From Triops longicaudatus (taxonomy: Eukaryota; Arthropoda; Branchiopoda; Notostraca; Triopsidae): a DNA stretch of 64,000 nucleotides. The translations under genes were made by a program, and so were the position numbers. Positions within the stretch are counted from its first letter, which is position 1; every line of letters begins with the position of its first letter. The DNA lies in assembly GCA_022885665.1 (NCBI GenBank), contig JAGQDJ010000026.1:62001-126000 (forward strand), written 5' to 3'. This document shows positions 39,101 to 50,368 of this stretch, piece by piece. The notes below the pieces were generated by a model. That model was given only the letters and a program-made list of their open reading frames with translations. It searched no databases and was not told where the DNA came from.

Positions 39101-42100
39101 GATTACAAGAAAATAAGTATCTTGAACACGGAAATTCAAGACTCCAAAGACTACGGGAAAAAATGATTTATTAAAAAAAAGAAATTTATAATAAATTAAA
39201 TAAACATTATTTTACGTTATTTTTACACACGATTCAAAAATAAACACAAAGCAAAAATTCAAATCGAGAAAATAAAGAAGCGCAAAACTTCTAAAATTTT
39301 TGCGCACCAATCCTGCTTTGTTATTCTGAAACTTACACACTTTACTGCTTTCAACAAATTCTTTTTAACAAGAGCATCCATATCTGCGATCAAGAATTTC
39401 GTTGTGGGAAAGAAGTGAGAAATGAAAGGGAAATTTTACATATTGAATTAGAAGGTTCAATGCCTTCATTGACTGTTACAAATTTATGCGCTGTAAGCAA
39501 GTGCAGGGCAGTTCTCATGCGCCTTTCTCCGATAGTATTGTACCCGATTGAAGGAACTGATCAGAGGGGGAAAGGCCTGCTTGCGAACACCGTAGTGTCG
39601 TTGCGAACGGACGGGCTAGCCAGACCTACTTCATTACTGTTTGAAGTTCTTTATGCAGGCAGCTTTTCTCCAGGTGCAACAGCTGAGGCTACGTCTTTTA
39701 TATTAATTTTGCCTCTCTTCACCATCTGACGTCTTTTCTACATTTTCTTACGTGCGCAAGTGTGGCACATGCGGTTAGCCACAACGCGGCTCTTGAGAAC
39801 CTTGGAAGACAACAATAAAGTTGCATATTCACTTCCCGACGAGAGAAAATCTGCGAGACTCTTTTAACGTAAGTCACTATTTTTGGGTTCGGTGAAGTAT
39901 TCAGAAAGAAATGTAAACAATGATGAGATATTGGACTAATGAAATGTGGCTAATTTTCCATTTGTCCAGATAATGATAGATTAACACCCAATCAATTCGT
40001 ACTCACTGTACTTAACCTAATTTAAGTACGATTTTTTTATGTGCGTACAATTCTTGATTTACGAAGGGATGTACCAATAGGAAAAATCATGTACACTGGG
40101 AAATTATATTTGGGGTTACACGGTACATTCATGTTAGCTTCAAAGTGAAGGAAAGTGTGTTGTTGAAATAGTAACATAATAAGATCTACCAGTAAAACAG
40201 CTGTACAATGCAGTCGTTAATTATAAAGCTGTCCAGCCTCGTGCTCATATGCAAATAACACGTCAATGCTTTCGGACAAGTTGCCCGGAGCGTGGTACTA
40301 GACACGCGACACGGACAGAGTTACGTGACATCCATACTTCTGAAAAGCGAGTATCAAAGTAGAAACTGCAAGCTCTTTGTACTACAATATAAAAGCGATG
40401 CCTCGCAGAGTTAGCAGTGCACAAGAAAACCCTGTAAACTGAGATCTTGTATACGCATTCACCAATATATAATGCGAGGCATGTAAGCGTAGAGAACTTA
40501 AGAAATGGTCTGACGCACCAATCCGGAAAAATAATTGTTCCCTAACTCCAATATTATCTATAAGAATCTGCGCAATATAACCTCTTATACACGTATTCTT
40601 TACTTTAAAGAAATCGAATAATAAGAAACGCGGATAAAAAAATACGCTCGGATCTCCCCAAAAAATTAACATTCCGACAGTCTCATATGGCCTAGCGGCT
40701 AGGATACGTGGTTCTCATTCACACTTTGGAAATATAATTTCAAGGCAAATTTTTCATTAGCTTACAAAAAGAAGTCTTTTAATACTGATTTTCCGTCAGC
40801 AGCGAATTTTTGGCTATTTTAAACAGGCTTCAAATGCCATGGCTCGATTTTGCGGAGAAATCCAATTATACTGTGCTTACGGACACTACAGGCATCGGAG
40901 TATAAAGGTACGGGAGCCTCGTAATTGACATGGCCGCCAGAAACAATTGTGATTCTACAGGTTTAAGAATAATACAGTTCAAATACTGTGTTACTGCAAA
41001 GAGACTAATATAATAAAGTACTGTAACACAGTACTGCGGGAATAACCCTTTATTTGAAAACTTTGTTTAATTGTCCTATCTCAAGGCGAGCTCAACAATC
41101 CACGAGTTTAACATGTATGTAGTCGAATGCAGGATATAAAAGGCAGCGCATGTATGAAAGAACAGCTTTCACGCGAGTTTCTTTTATTACCTGAATATTA
41201 TCTGAGACAGAAAAGATTTAATAGCCAAGGAAGAGAAAACAGCCCATCTTTTTGGAGGAGATTATGGGGAACCGTAAGAAATTTTCTAGTAACTTTACAG
41301 AAAAAACGTAAGAAACCCAAAGCCAACTATAGTGGTGAAGCTCGACGCAAAACAATTTACCCGCATTGCAAAACGGTCGTACATTAGGATTTGTCAAGTA
41401 GATGGTAGATTAGACTCATTTCGGCAAAGTAAATATTACATACATTTTTATTTAATGAGAGAAACTCAATTTCATCCGCGACTCCACCGAACATATTTTT
41501 CCATTTCAACCCTCTTATACACTAAATCCTCTCACATTCGTATAGAGTTTCAGCACACATGCTCACGCAAAAACAAAAACACTGACTCCAGATTTACAGA
41601 AAACTGTGCAGTATTTTAGCACAGGAGTTAACAAAGCAAACAGAACGAAAATTATTAATTTCTTTAGTAAAGTAGCAAACGTTTAATTCGCATTACCAAC
41701 GAACATACTCTTACAATTTTAGATATTTATTATTATATAATACCGCTATTTTATAATATTTTTCGGACAGTCCGGATTTCTGGTATTGGGTCCATTCGGT
41801 AGCTTAAAGGACAATGGACACCAAAAACACCTGATGAGATTTTGACGAAGTCTTATTGTACACATTATCGTAAGAACAAGGAATTTTGTTTCAGCTTTTT
41901 TTCTGACGAGTCGTTCCATAGTTATTGCTTTTTGAAGTTTCTCGGATAAACTTCGCAAGGCAATAACTCGGGAACAGCGAGAAACTCGCCGCTCGAGCGT
42001 GACGTCACAGACTGCCACAATAAAAACCGCGATTTTCGTGCCGTTACGTCACAACGCCACATGACCGCGCGAATATCTTCTTGTTTCCTGAATATCTTCG

Positions 42101-44712
42101 TTATTACTTCCCGCATAATAAAATAAACACATATCTGGAAACTAGATTTTTTGCTCTTTTTTAAGACAAAGTTGTTATTTGGTGTCCTTTAATAAAACAA
42201 GGGTGTCTACTGTACTCGACATTAAATAGCCATAGTTGTGTCATACATTTCTGCATCACGTAAAATAATAATTGCCGTACAATATTGTAAAGTATGAAAT
42301 ATTCGGTATTTATAGTATAGTGACTGAAATTTTAGAAAATATTAACTTTTTCCCCACCTAGCGACAGCAATATGCTCCTTATAGATACGCCACCTTGTGG
42401 CACTGTTACACACAAAATGCTTAGAACATCCCCACGTGCCCTTATTTTCAAGTTCACTCAACAAGAAAAATAACCCCTATATAAAAATGGCTAAACTAGC
42501 CTGCTAGCCGAACCAGGAAGTTTTAAATTCACCTGTTATTAATGCAAACCACAGCTTCCGTTTAACTTTCCCCTTTCACGAACCATGAAAACCTACACCA
42601 CCATGAAAAATGCCATCCTGTCTTTTTTACCCCAGTACACCCACCCAAGATGTTAGCTCTCCAACTTCTTTTTTTCCTTATTCGCACCCGGCAGACGAGA
42701 GAGATGACTCCGTCAACGGATCCAGTTTCCTGCCGAGCCGAAAACAGTATTTATAGCCCGTTTAGCTTTTACAACGTAATATCATCTTTGGACGTTAGCC
42801 AAAAATTTCCCAAAAATCTCCAACATTGCCTCATTACAGCGGCATTATAACTTATCAGCGGATGCCACAATAAAAATAAAAGTTTAATAAAAGTGAAATC
42901 CTCTTAATTATTCTCGTTCCATCCATTTATCATCAACCCACTTCCGGTAGATTATGAAAACAGACTTTGAAGTTTGCCACAGATGTGACAGTGGCCTGAG
43001 TCACTGTGCAAACGAAAGCAAAAAGTTTAAAAGAAAAGTCATGCATAGGAAGAAAAGCAGGAAAAACAAGGACTTTTGAACAGGTGGTAATCCTTTCATT
43101 CAACACGGACAACGACATCCTCTACTACCTCTTGTGCGTTGCAGAAGAAAAAAGCGGGAATCCCGTTAAGTCACTATTTACTATTTCGCCGCGGGCGATC
43201 AACGCTCTTCACACTACACAGTGAGGCCAATTATGTGATTACGGAGACCCTTTTCATTATAATCTCAACGATTTATAGCACCAAATGCCTTTACAACTCC
43301 CTTGTTAGCATACTAACGCAATAAGCAATCACAATAGGGTAGAATTTCGCTGTAATCTACTCTTCTGTGACATATTCGTCTATCAGCCATTCTAATTGAA
43401 TTGAAAGCTCCTCATTTATGCCAACACGTGACAACGAGTTTCACGGCAAACTCATTTAAAGTTTTAGAAGTCTTTTTTTTTTTACATTTAGAAGGTTTGT
43501 TACACCGACATTTCCGCGTAGTTAGCTTAAATTCTGTAAAAATGAAAAAAACTGGAACCCAGAGCACAGGAAAAAAAAACGTTGATTTCAGATTATACAT
43601 GTATTTTAACACCTGAACTAAAATACGGAAATCTAATTGGAATGTTAATCGAACTGGAGAGAAATAAAAATAGGATTTAAAAATTAATTTTCTGAGATTT
43701 AGTTCGAAAAGAAACAGTTGACTTAAAACCTGAAATCCTTCAATGCTGCTATTACAATGGATACCTGCTGCATTTTATGTTAATATTATTCGAAAGCGAA
43801 ACAAGTTATTGGCAATAAACCTCAAATTAGCCGAAAGGGAAGTCTATCAATTATATAATCTAAATTATGGGGTCAGTTAACCTCATGGAGTTTTATTTTA
43901 TACCAAATTTTACAGTGATTAGTTTTCTTTTATTTCTTGGTATAAAATCGCTCAAGCTTTTTTTTAGAATTAAACACAAGTACGGTGCATTGACTATATT
44001 GTGATAATTGAACGACTGCTACAGAGGGAGAAGCCAATTTTCATTCTAAGACACACTCCATCCATTTCAGTTTACGATTAACTGTGTTGTTTACTACTTC
44101 GCTAAACGGACACAGACCACGTCTAACGTGCCTTGCACGTTTCTATCTTCGCGTGGGTTGCTATCAAGTCTTGGCATCTTTCCTAAGTTGGCGTGAAATC
44201 TTAGATCCCTGGGTGTATGTCACCCAGTGGACCATTAAACATCTTACAAAGTGCACTTGTAATCTGTCCTTACAATCATCGACTCTTGCACCTCATTTGC
44301 ATGTGTCCCAGCATTTAGCCAACTTTTACGTCCGCACGCCATTTACATTTGTCGCTCTATGAAGCCCGAAATTTACGAAAACACGTATAGATCGCTTGAA
44401 GATAGTCCAATGTAGGTCATGTGGAATTTGGTATTTAAAGCCTAAGGACTTTAGAATAAGAGGCATGCTAAAGGGCAGATAGAAAGACAAAGAATAAAAG
44501 TGTAAGGGTTGCGATGATTCTTTTTAATTACCTTCTATGCAGACAACATGGTCCCGAATTTGCTGGCCGAGTACTGGATCCGGAATTGCTTCGATGAGGT
44601 CGTAAATGGCATAGATCGAAGGATGGACGCTTTCGAAGCGTTGGATTTCTTGTCGGATGGCCAATGAATTGCTCCAGTACGGCTGAACATGTGCCAAGGG
44701 CCTGGAATTCAT
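21200..44712 (-). CDS. AGAP1: AGAP (centaurin gamma): GTPase-PH-ArfGAP-ankyrin protein
   Basis: The long-range isoform has exons 44712-44532, 26571-26339, 24796-24655, 24172-24038, 23901-23129, 23040-22887, 22829-22736, 22482-22257, 22184-22067, 22005-21888, 21827-21615 and 21557-21200, giving 914 residues. Exon 1 encodes IRQEIQRFESVHPSIYAIYDLIE, shown here in part as the AGAP N-terminal signature QRFESVHPSIYAIYDL. The GTPase-like domain has P-loop GALSSGKS (84-91) and the family's GTQD motif. A Ser/Thr/Pro-rich linker follows. The PH domain is split (TIPLRQGYLYKRS to KKYVALTDD, then KIWHFEAASVEERDEWV). The ArfGAP has a CX2CX16CX2C zinc finger and the arginine finger in CIECSGIHRNLG. Two ankyrin repeats close the protein. 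AGAPs switch off Arf GTPases and regulate endosomal traffic and focal adhesions. The first intron is about 18 kb. Confidence 0.95.
24797..26338. other. AGAP intron, pyrimidine-rich on the + strand
   Basis: This 1.5 kb intron separates the P-loop exon from the rest of the GTPase domain. It is unusually rich in C and T on the + strand, with C runs at 25218-25222, 25411-25415 and 26030-26038. On the transcribed strand it is therefore G/A-rich. No coding exon was recognised. Confidence 0.4.
26572..28286. other. AGAP intron between alternative exon 1b and the GTPase exon
   Basis: About 1.7 kb of AT-rich DNA without recognisable coding exons. Short ORFs present have no splice support or family similarity. 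The right end contains the T/C-rich area next to the exon 1b donor. Confidence 0.4.
28287..28587 (-). CDS. AGAP1: alternative first exon of AGAP
   Basis: An ATG-initiated exon of 301 bases sits inside the giant first intron on the AGAP strand. It encodes about 100 residues with a basic end (FRSFRRKSLRRSFRRTKSW) and stops at a donor, AAAG|GTATAT. Its donor phase (one base over) equals that of the distal first exon, so it joins the 26571 exon in frame, producing the same Asp codon at the junction. The resulting isoform would be 954 residues. The exon is richer in G+C than the intron around it, as expected of coding sequence or a promoter-proximal exon. The basic tail could bind membranes or act as a nuclear/nucleolar signal; that is inference. 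Confidence 0.7.
36293..36372. repeat. AT-rich imperfect short repeats
   Basis: Units of the type AATATAGATTTTA recur three times with variation, interleaved with TTATAAT. It is low-complexity sequence in the AGAP intron with no sign of function. Confidence 0.4.
38502..38558 (-). repeat. tRNA-like sequence with Pol III box remnants
   Basis: On the - strand AAGGTTAGTGG resembles the A box (9 of 11 by eye) and GGTTCAAGTTC resembles the B box (9 of 11). A run of seven T follows, as at a Pol III terminator. The spacing between boxes is short and no full cloverleaf can be drawn. It may be the head of a tRNA-derived SINE or a decayed tRNA. Confidence 0.25.
40681..40745 (+). pseudogene. tRNA-Glu(CTC)-like relic
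   Basis: The first 40 bases follow eukaryotic tRNA-Glu: an acceptor strand like TCTCATA, D-arm TGGCCTAGCGGCTAGGAT, and an anticodon arm with the loop TTCTCAT that reads CTC. The 3' half has decayed: there is no T-loop GGTTCGA-type sequence and no acceptor strand that pairs with TCTCATA. It is therefore a tRNA pseudogene or the head of a tRNA-derived SINE, not a working tRNA. Confidence 0.6.
41800..42195. repeat. MITE-like element with imperfect inverted ends
   Basis: The left end contains TAAAGGACAATGGACACCAAAAAC. The right end contains GTTATTTGGTGTCCTTTA, which reversed reads TAAAGGACACCAAATAAC. The two ends match apart from a seven-base insertion in the left copy. The roughly 400 bases between have no intact transposase. 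The interior carries the palindrome GTGACGTCAC. Confidence 0.4.
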
Positions 44713-46136
44713 GATCTTCGAGAGTTCTCCCTTTTCTTTGGTGATTTGTTTGGAATTTTTTTCTCGTGCTCACGTCACTTTGACATTAACAAGACGAGGA
44801 GTGTTCAGAAGGCGTCCAGTTTGATTTTTTTTCACTCGTAACAGTTTCGTGAGCTAATCACACAAGAAAAACGCGAAATGCAAAGACTAAATTCTGCAAT
44901 GTCATAGTTTGCTGTTACGGCACGATGATATGGTAGTTTCGGAAGAAAATAACATAACAGTTACCCAAAATTTTAACTAGGATATTCGATTTGGTGTAAC
45001 ATGGCGTCCTGGCATGCTGGTCTTTTGATTTTAAGCCGTTTTTATAATGCCGCAGGATCCAAATGGGCTTCGGTGCAACACACAGTTAGATAAGCACTTT
45101 ACTAGTTAATAAAATTCCACAGTTTATTCATATTCACGTCAAATGCGCTTGAAAATAAGGCAAAAAATTGGACCAAAACACCCAGCACAAGCCAACTTTT
45201 GACAGCTACAAGTATCGATACCAAGTCGGCGAAAGTAAACGGAGAGCGCTACGATTACGATAACAAGTCCCGCCCAGAAAATATGCGCCAAATTCAAATT
45301 GAAGACTATAGATTGCCCAAAGTAGGCTGCTTAAACAACTTCCAAATATTAATTATTTGCGCGTATTATTTTTGTAAATTTATAAATAGCTCATTTGAAC
45401 CTCGGAGTAACGAATAATCATACTGATTATAACAGGGAATCTGCTTTTGTAAGGTCTATTTGTCCGGGAAGATACGATAAGACATTTAAGCCCAACACAG
45501 AAAAACCTCGTTATAACGGACATCCAAGGAGACAGAGAATGTATCCGTGATAACCGATTATCCGTAATAGCCAAAATAGTCTTAAATCCCTTTTGCCTTG
45601 CTGGGACACGTGGACCTTTGTACAAAAGCTTGTTACCTGTTGTCTTTCTTGTTCGTTATTTCGGTGCTGTTGGGTGATACGATAATGCGCATCAACACTG
45701 ACATTTGAATTATGAGTGAAACAATTTTTTCGGAGTTTAATTTCTACAAGTTGTGTAAAAGGTTCACGTTGTTTTTGTAACGTTTATTTCTATTGCTATA
45801 TTCCATAAGTTCAAAAATTGCTAGAGATTTGTGTGACTTCGAGGACAAATTAGTCAACAACGTGTTCTTGGTAATGGTATGTGATTTATTACACAGTCCC
45901 GGAAGCATACGACCAAAATACAGGACCATTTATTATCAAGCAAACGTCTGCCTTTGTTTGACACTGTTCCTGTCAACGTTTCTGTAACATACAAATAAAT
46001 CGGATTGTTTAAAAATACTGGTATAACAGAATACGCTTGTTCAAGAAAGTATACTGTATACAAATTGGATGACGGATTCGAGCAGCCATATCGAGCTCGT
46101 TGCTGAGATCCTCTTACTTTTGGACATTAACACCAC
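44713..46136. other. AGAP upstream region and SLC45 3' flank
   Basis: This stretch holds the promoter of the distal AGAP first exon on its left and the 3' UTR of the SLC45 gene on its right. A transposon-end relic lies at 45496-45529. No coding sequence of a known family was found. Confidence 0.4.
45496..45529. repeat. terminal repeat relic of a pogo/Tigger-like DNA transposon
   Basis: AAAACCTCGTTATAACGGAC is very like the terminal inverted repeats I recall from pogo/Tigger-type and related elements. A second, diverged stretch around 45541-45570 (GTATCCGTGATAACCGATTATCCG) repeats the same words. No partner end or transposase was seen nearby. Confidence 0.35.
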
Positions 46137-49100
46137 TTAGAGATCTAAATACAGGACTTGAGACGCAGAAATTGCTCCACAGAAACTAAGTACCGAGGCC
46201 GCTACCACAACGGCCAGGGTACTTCCAACGGCGGATACGATCGATCCCATACAAGTTGATAGAATGAATTGCGCCAAGAACACCATAGAACTCACGACAG
46301 CGACATCGGTCCCCAAACCACGAACTCGGCTAGAACCCTTGGCTTCTCCATCAGAGGAGACCGAAAACTGTCAAAGACAACGGATTACTATGGAGGTTAA
46401 GCGAAAAAGGGCTATAAGATAGAACTAAAAGCATGACGGAAACCAAATTATAGGATAATTACCACTTGTGAAGCGTGATAGTGGGCCACCAACAAATAGG
46501 GCATCGTAAACAGCGTAGAATACATAACACCCGCCGTGCAAGAAAACACAATAACTCCAGCTTTATGGCGAGTCAGGGCCATTAAAATCATCCCAAGACA
46601 ATAGACCAATTGCCCGCCCATATAAACTGGCCGCGCCCTACAAAAGCAGGTAGGATTATGCCTTACTGAGCAGAACTTCACTACGTTCAAACAATAGGCG
46701 TATTATAAGGTTAACCCATTTGTCAAGCCCTTGAATACTACATCCTAGTCGAGTCCTTCTTATTATTATATTTACCAAAATTATTAGTGCATTCGACACG
46801 TACAAAGTCCAAAATTTACTTAATCGTTTCGAGGTTCAAAGAAAAAATAATCGGTAAAATGTACTATAAAGTTGGACACATAATTGAATCATAAAAATTT
46901 GTAAAAACCAACAAAAAAATAAAGCGCACGTATTTTTTTTTTTACTTTCCAGCTGTCCCTTTTCTGGAGTTTGTAGTTCTACATGAGTTTGAATGCACAA
47001 TGTAAAGGTAACATTTACCTAAGCGCAGATGCTTCACAACGCAGTTAAAAGATATTGCCGCAGTTCCTGCCAACTCACGGACCACAGTAGGGCGACTTGT
47101 CCGACACAAGGCCTACTTTATTTAACTGAAAAACAACTTCCATCACGCGTGTCACACGCTTTCATGCTTTTTACGGCTTTCCTTTAAAAAATTACCCAAA
47201 CTATGCACCTGTGCTCATTCTAGCGTCTCCTTCACCGGGTAAAACTTTTGTTATGCAACAATTCTTATCAGTTACATGCTTTCACTGACAAAATCGTCTG
47301 TTTTCTTGACACTTAGCCTGAAAGGGTGGATAAAAAATGGCAAAGCGGTGTTTTGTTATCCAACACAATCACAAAGTGAAAGAATATCCCTATGACTTGG
47401 TAAGTAACGCATTATTCTTGACAGCAGAGTACCATCATTAGTATTTTGCAATAGTACGTTTACTCTACAAGTTAGAACAAAAATAAAACGAAACGTTTAC
47501 GAGAACGAGTTACCGTTCTGCGTAGGACCTCTCTATTTCTATTTAAGTAGCTTATAGCCAAGCAACGGCCTGCAGGCTGTTGCTCCATTTCGAGTTTTTT
47601 TCACTTTATGTTTGAAGAATTCTTTTTTCTGGACTGAATGTTGCAATATTTTCGAGTGAATCATACACTCCAGATGCTGGCATTCAAAATGTCCTGACGT
47701 TTCGGATAAGTTATTGCATAAACCCTCTCGGAATTGCAAGTTCGGGAAATTGCGCCATTTTTTTTTAAAAAAAAAAAGACAACACCAGATAAAATAACTT
47801 CATATTGTACAATAATAATTTTACAAAGCTTTTGTAAAGTTCGTTTACCTAAAGCGTTTGACGAGTTTCTCGATGAGGAAAGAATACAATGAACAAGATA
47901 GGGAATACATGGCCATTCCCCAGCATCCGAATCGTACCCCTGCTTCGTATAATTCTTTTTGATCAGATCCCGGGGGAGCCTGTCAGACAAACAATAACAC
48001 AATTATCAAGGAAGTCTTTAACTGAACGGGTTTTCCGCCATACCATAGGGTCGCCCCCGAAGACAGCTTCGCCCACGAAATCTGTAAAATATAGCGAGTA
48101 GCAGACGAGAGACATCCAGCAGAAGAGATTAGTGAGACAAAGGATCTTCAAGGACCGAGGCATGTAGAGAATGGATGTCAAGTAATCTCTTAAGCTAACG
48201 TCTCCATAATCTTCCATCGTTAGCTCGTCGGCGACGAATTGATTGCTCTTGCCATCTTCCTTGGCTTCTAGGCGTAATGGCACTGCCTGCGGCTCTGTTG
48301 ATTCACCATGTTGCTGATAGCCTCCAGCAGTATAATCCTGGAAAGCAGGATTGGCAATTCCCTGGGATTGGTCGTGCAAAGCGTAAGCCAACTGAGTCGC
48401 ATCAGTCTGGATCGTCCCGTAAGTCTTCAAGCTTTCTAATTCATCTTCTTCACTAGTTAATTTGTCGTATTTCTTCCCACTGTCCGTTTTGCCCGCGAGA
48501 ACCTAACAAATATGTCATTCAAAAGTGCTTAATTGCGGCATTAAAGTTTTTTTGCGGGTACATTTTGGTTTTCATTTTCTTGTAAGATATCTAGCGGGAT
48601 TTCTCGGAAACTGCATAAAGTACAGCCGACGCAGAAAATGAAGATGAAAGTAATGATAGTGAATACTGCGCGTACGTGGCCTCCAAACAAATATCCTGAA
48701 AAAAAGCGAAGACTCTTTTATGTAGAGGTTTTCGTACTTGAAAGACAAGTACCAATAAAGGTAGTATCCCAGTTAATCCCACCCATTGCGTAACCCAAAG
48801 AGCCTCCTAAGCCGGCCATGATTGTGAAAGTGCTCAAACCCAACGCATGGTCCTCTGTAAGGAGAAAAGATTACACAAGATGAATAAACCATAAAAAAAT
48901 TGGGAAAAAATTACCTGGCATACAAACATCAAGGAGATATGCTCTGGACGGACTTTGACAAGCATCTGCATCGAAATCCAATAATACTGTTCCTACGACT
49001 GTGAAAAAAATGCTCCAAGGATGAGTGCTCGTGTCGGTAATTTCTTCCTTAGCTTCTTGCCACAATTCCGTTGAATTCATGTTAGTTACATTCGGTGGTA

Positions 49101-50368
49101 AAATGTCGGGATAATGATCCCCCATTGCTACTCCGAGTAGTTTCCCATTCGGAACCAGTAATAAGCCTTTTGTAATACAGAGTAGAGTAATACATAATTA
49201 TTTTGGATTGTTTGCGGTGCATATGTTACTTACCGAGGACGATGCCGATGGATAAGAGGATAATAAAAGGCCGACGGCGGCCAAGCTGGGATTTGCACCT
49301 ATCGCTCAAGGACCCTAGTAGCGGGGTTAAGAAAAAGCCCACTAGAGGACTTAATGACCAGATTAGCGTCATGTGTCGGTGGTGCAAGCCTATTCCCAAT
49401 AACGTTGGCGATACAAATGCCGTTTCCGCTGCATAGGCGAACTCTATGCCCATTACAGCCGCCGAAACTCGTATCATTTCCCATCGCGTCTTGCGTCTGT
49501 CATATAAATAATGTGCACGCTTATATTGCACCAAATAAAATACAATGTTTCGATGAAGGGCTACATCACATATGCACCCTAATATCTATCCCATAACGCT
49601 TGACACATTTTAAGCCCTTTTTTTGTCACCTTTCTGCAGCAGGAAACCTTATGCTTGCGTCAATCAATACGTCATTGTCATACGTTACATACTACCCTCT
49701 CTCCGAACACCCTTTTGACTCTCCCAAGCCTCCCCGGGTTTTGTAGAAAAGAAAGTTTCAAAGCCAATTTTACGCTCCATAAAACGACAAAGCTTGACTC
49801 CAAACTTTGTACAGAATATACCATAAAGTTCGGATGTATTTTCAAGTCTAAGCATCTAAAATTTTTTTTCTCTATTGTAAACCTCCCGCTCAAAACTTTT
49901 TAACGAGATTATTACAAAAAGCGGAGCTAAATTGGATTGAATTATTGTAAGTCTCATTCCCCCCATGCTCTAAAAGGTTTCATCACCTGCTCTGCCTCGG
50001 TTGTTTCCAAAAATGCACATAAATAACGCATGGTGAGTTTTCAATAAACTTCAAATCGTATGTTACAAAATATTGCTAATACCTTTTCAAACCTAACGTA
50101 ACGGAAATAAATAAGAAGAGTCATTTGATGCGCTTTCTGATATAGCAAAATTAAAGAAAGGCCACGTAAAGTCTTACCGATAAACATGTGCGTAGTCACC
50201 TTGTCCGTTCAAGGTTTCGATTGCTTTATTTTTCCACGATGTCCATTTCTGCTGTGCCCATTCCTGTGGCGGAGCAACTTCTCTCAAACTTTGCAAAGCA
50301 TCTTTTGCCCTGCCTCTTAACACGTGAACACGCCCCGTGTAACTGCTCAACTTATCGGCCCCTAACAT
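46137..50368 (-). CDS. SLC45-family proton-linked sugar transporter
   Basis: Nine exons, right to left: 50368-50178, 49496-49234, 49166-48915, 48854-48753, 48695-48562, 48502-48044, 47979-47849, 46637-46463 and 46367-46137, giving 645 residues. The start ATG at 50368 is the first in the open frame. Helix 1 carries MGIEFAYAAETAFVSPTLL, the family signature. SLSPLVGFFLTPLLGSLSDR precedes the GRRRPFI motif between helices 2 and 3, and VLLDFDADACQSPSRAYLLDV lies in helix 4. The 48502-48044 exon encodes the long cytoplasmic loop between the two six-helix halves and ends in helix 7. SLC45 proteins import sugars with protons and, in animals, affect pigmentation, osmolyte handling and glucose uptake; the Drosophila relative is Slc45-1. 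The 46463 donor could alternatively lie three bases earlier. Confidence 0.92.
46638..47848. other. SLC45 intron with a T/A palindrome
   Basis: This 1.2 kb intron lies between the helix 8 region and the last helices. It contains a T9A11 run at 47758-47777 that forms a perfect palindrome core. No coding signal or other repeat was seen. Confidence 0.4.
49497..50177. other. SLC45 first coding intron
   Basis: A 681-base AT-rich intron between the N-terminal cytoplasmic exon and the exon with helix 1. No recognisable features were found. Confidence 0.4.

Larger units (their letters stand above)
28588..44531. other. giant first intron of AGAP, largely noncoding
   Basis: About 16 kb separate the two AGAP first exons. 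Both strands were scanned. Several ORFs of 90-190 codons exist, but most start only at non-ATG codons and none resembles a known family. The most complete ATG ORF is 33967-34329 (+). The stretch 29395-29700 is relatively G+C-rich and may be regulatory for the exon 1b promoter. Recognisable relics are an AT-rich near-repeat at 36293-36372, a tRNA-like segment at 38502-38558, a tRNA-Glu relic at 40681-40745, a hairpin at 41017-41035 and a MITE-like element at about 41800-42195. Confidence 0.5.
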
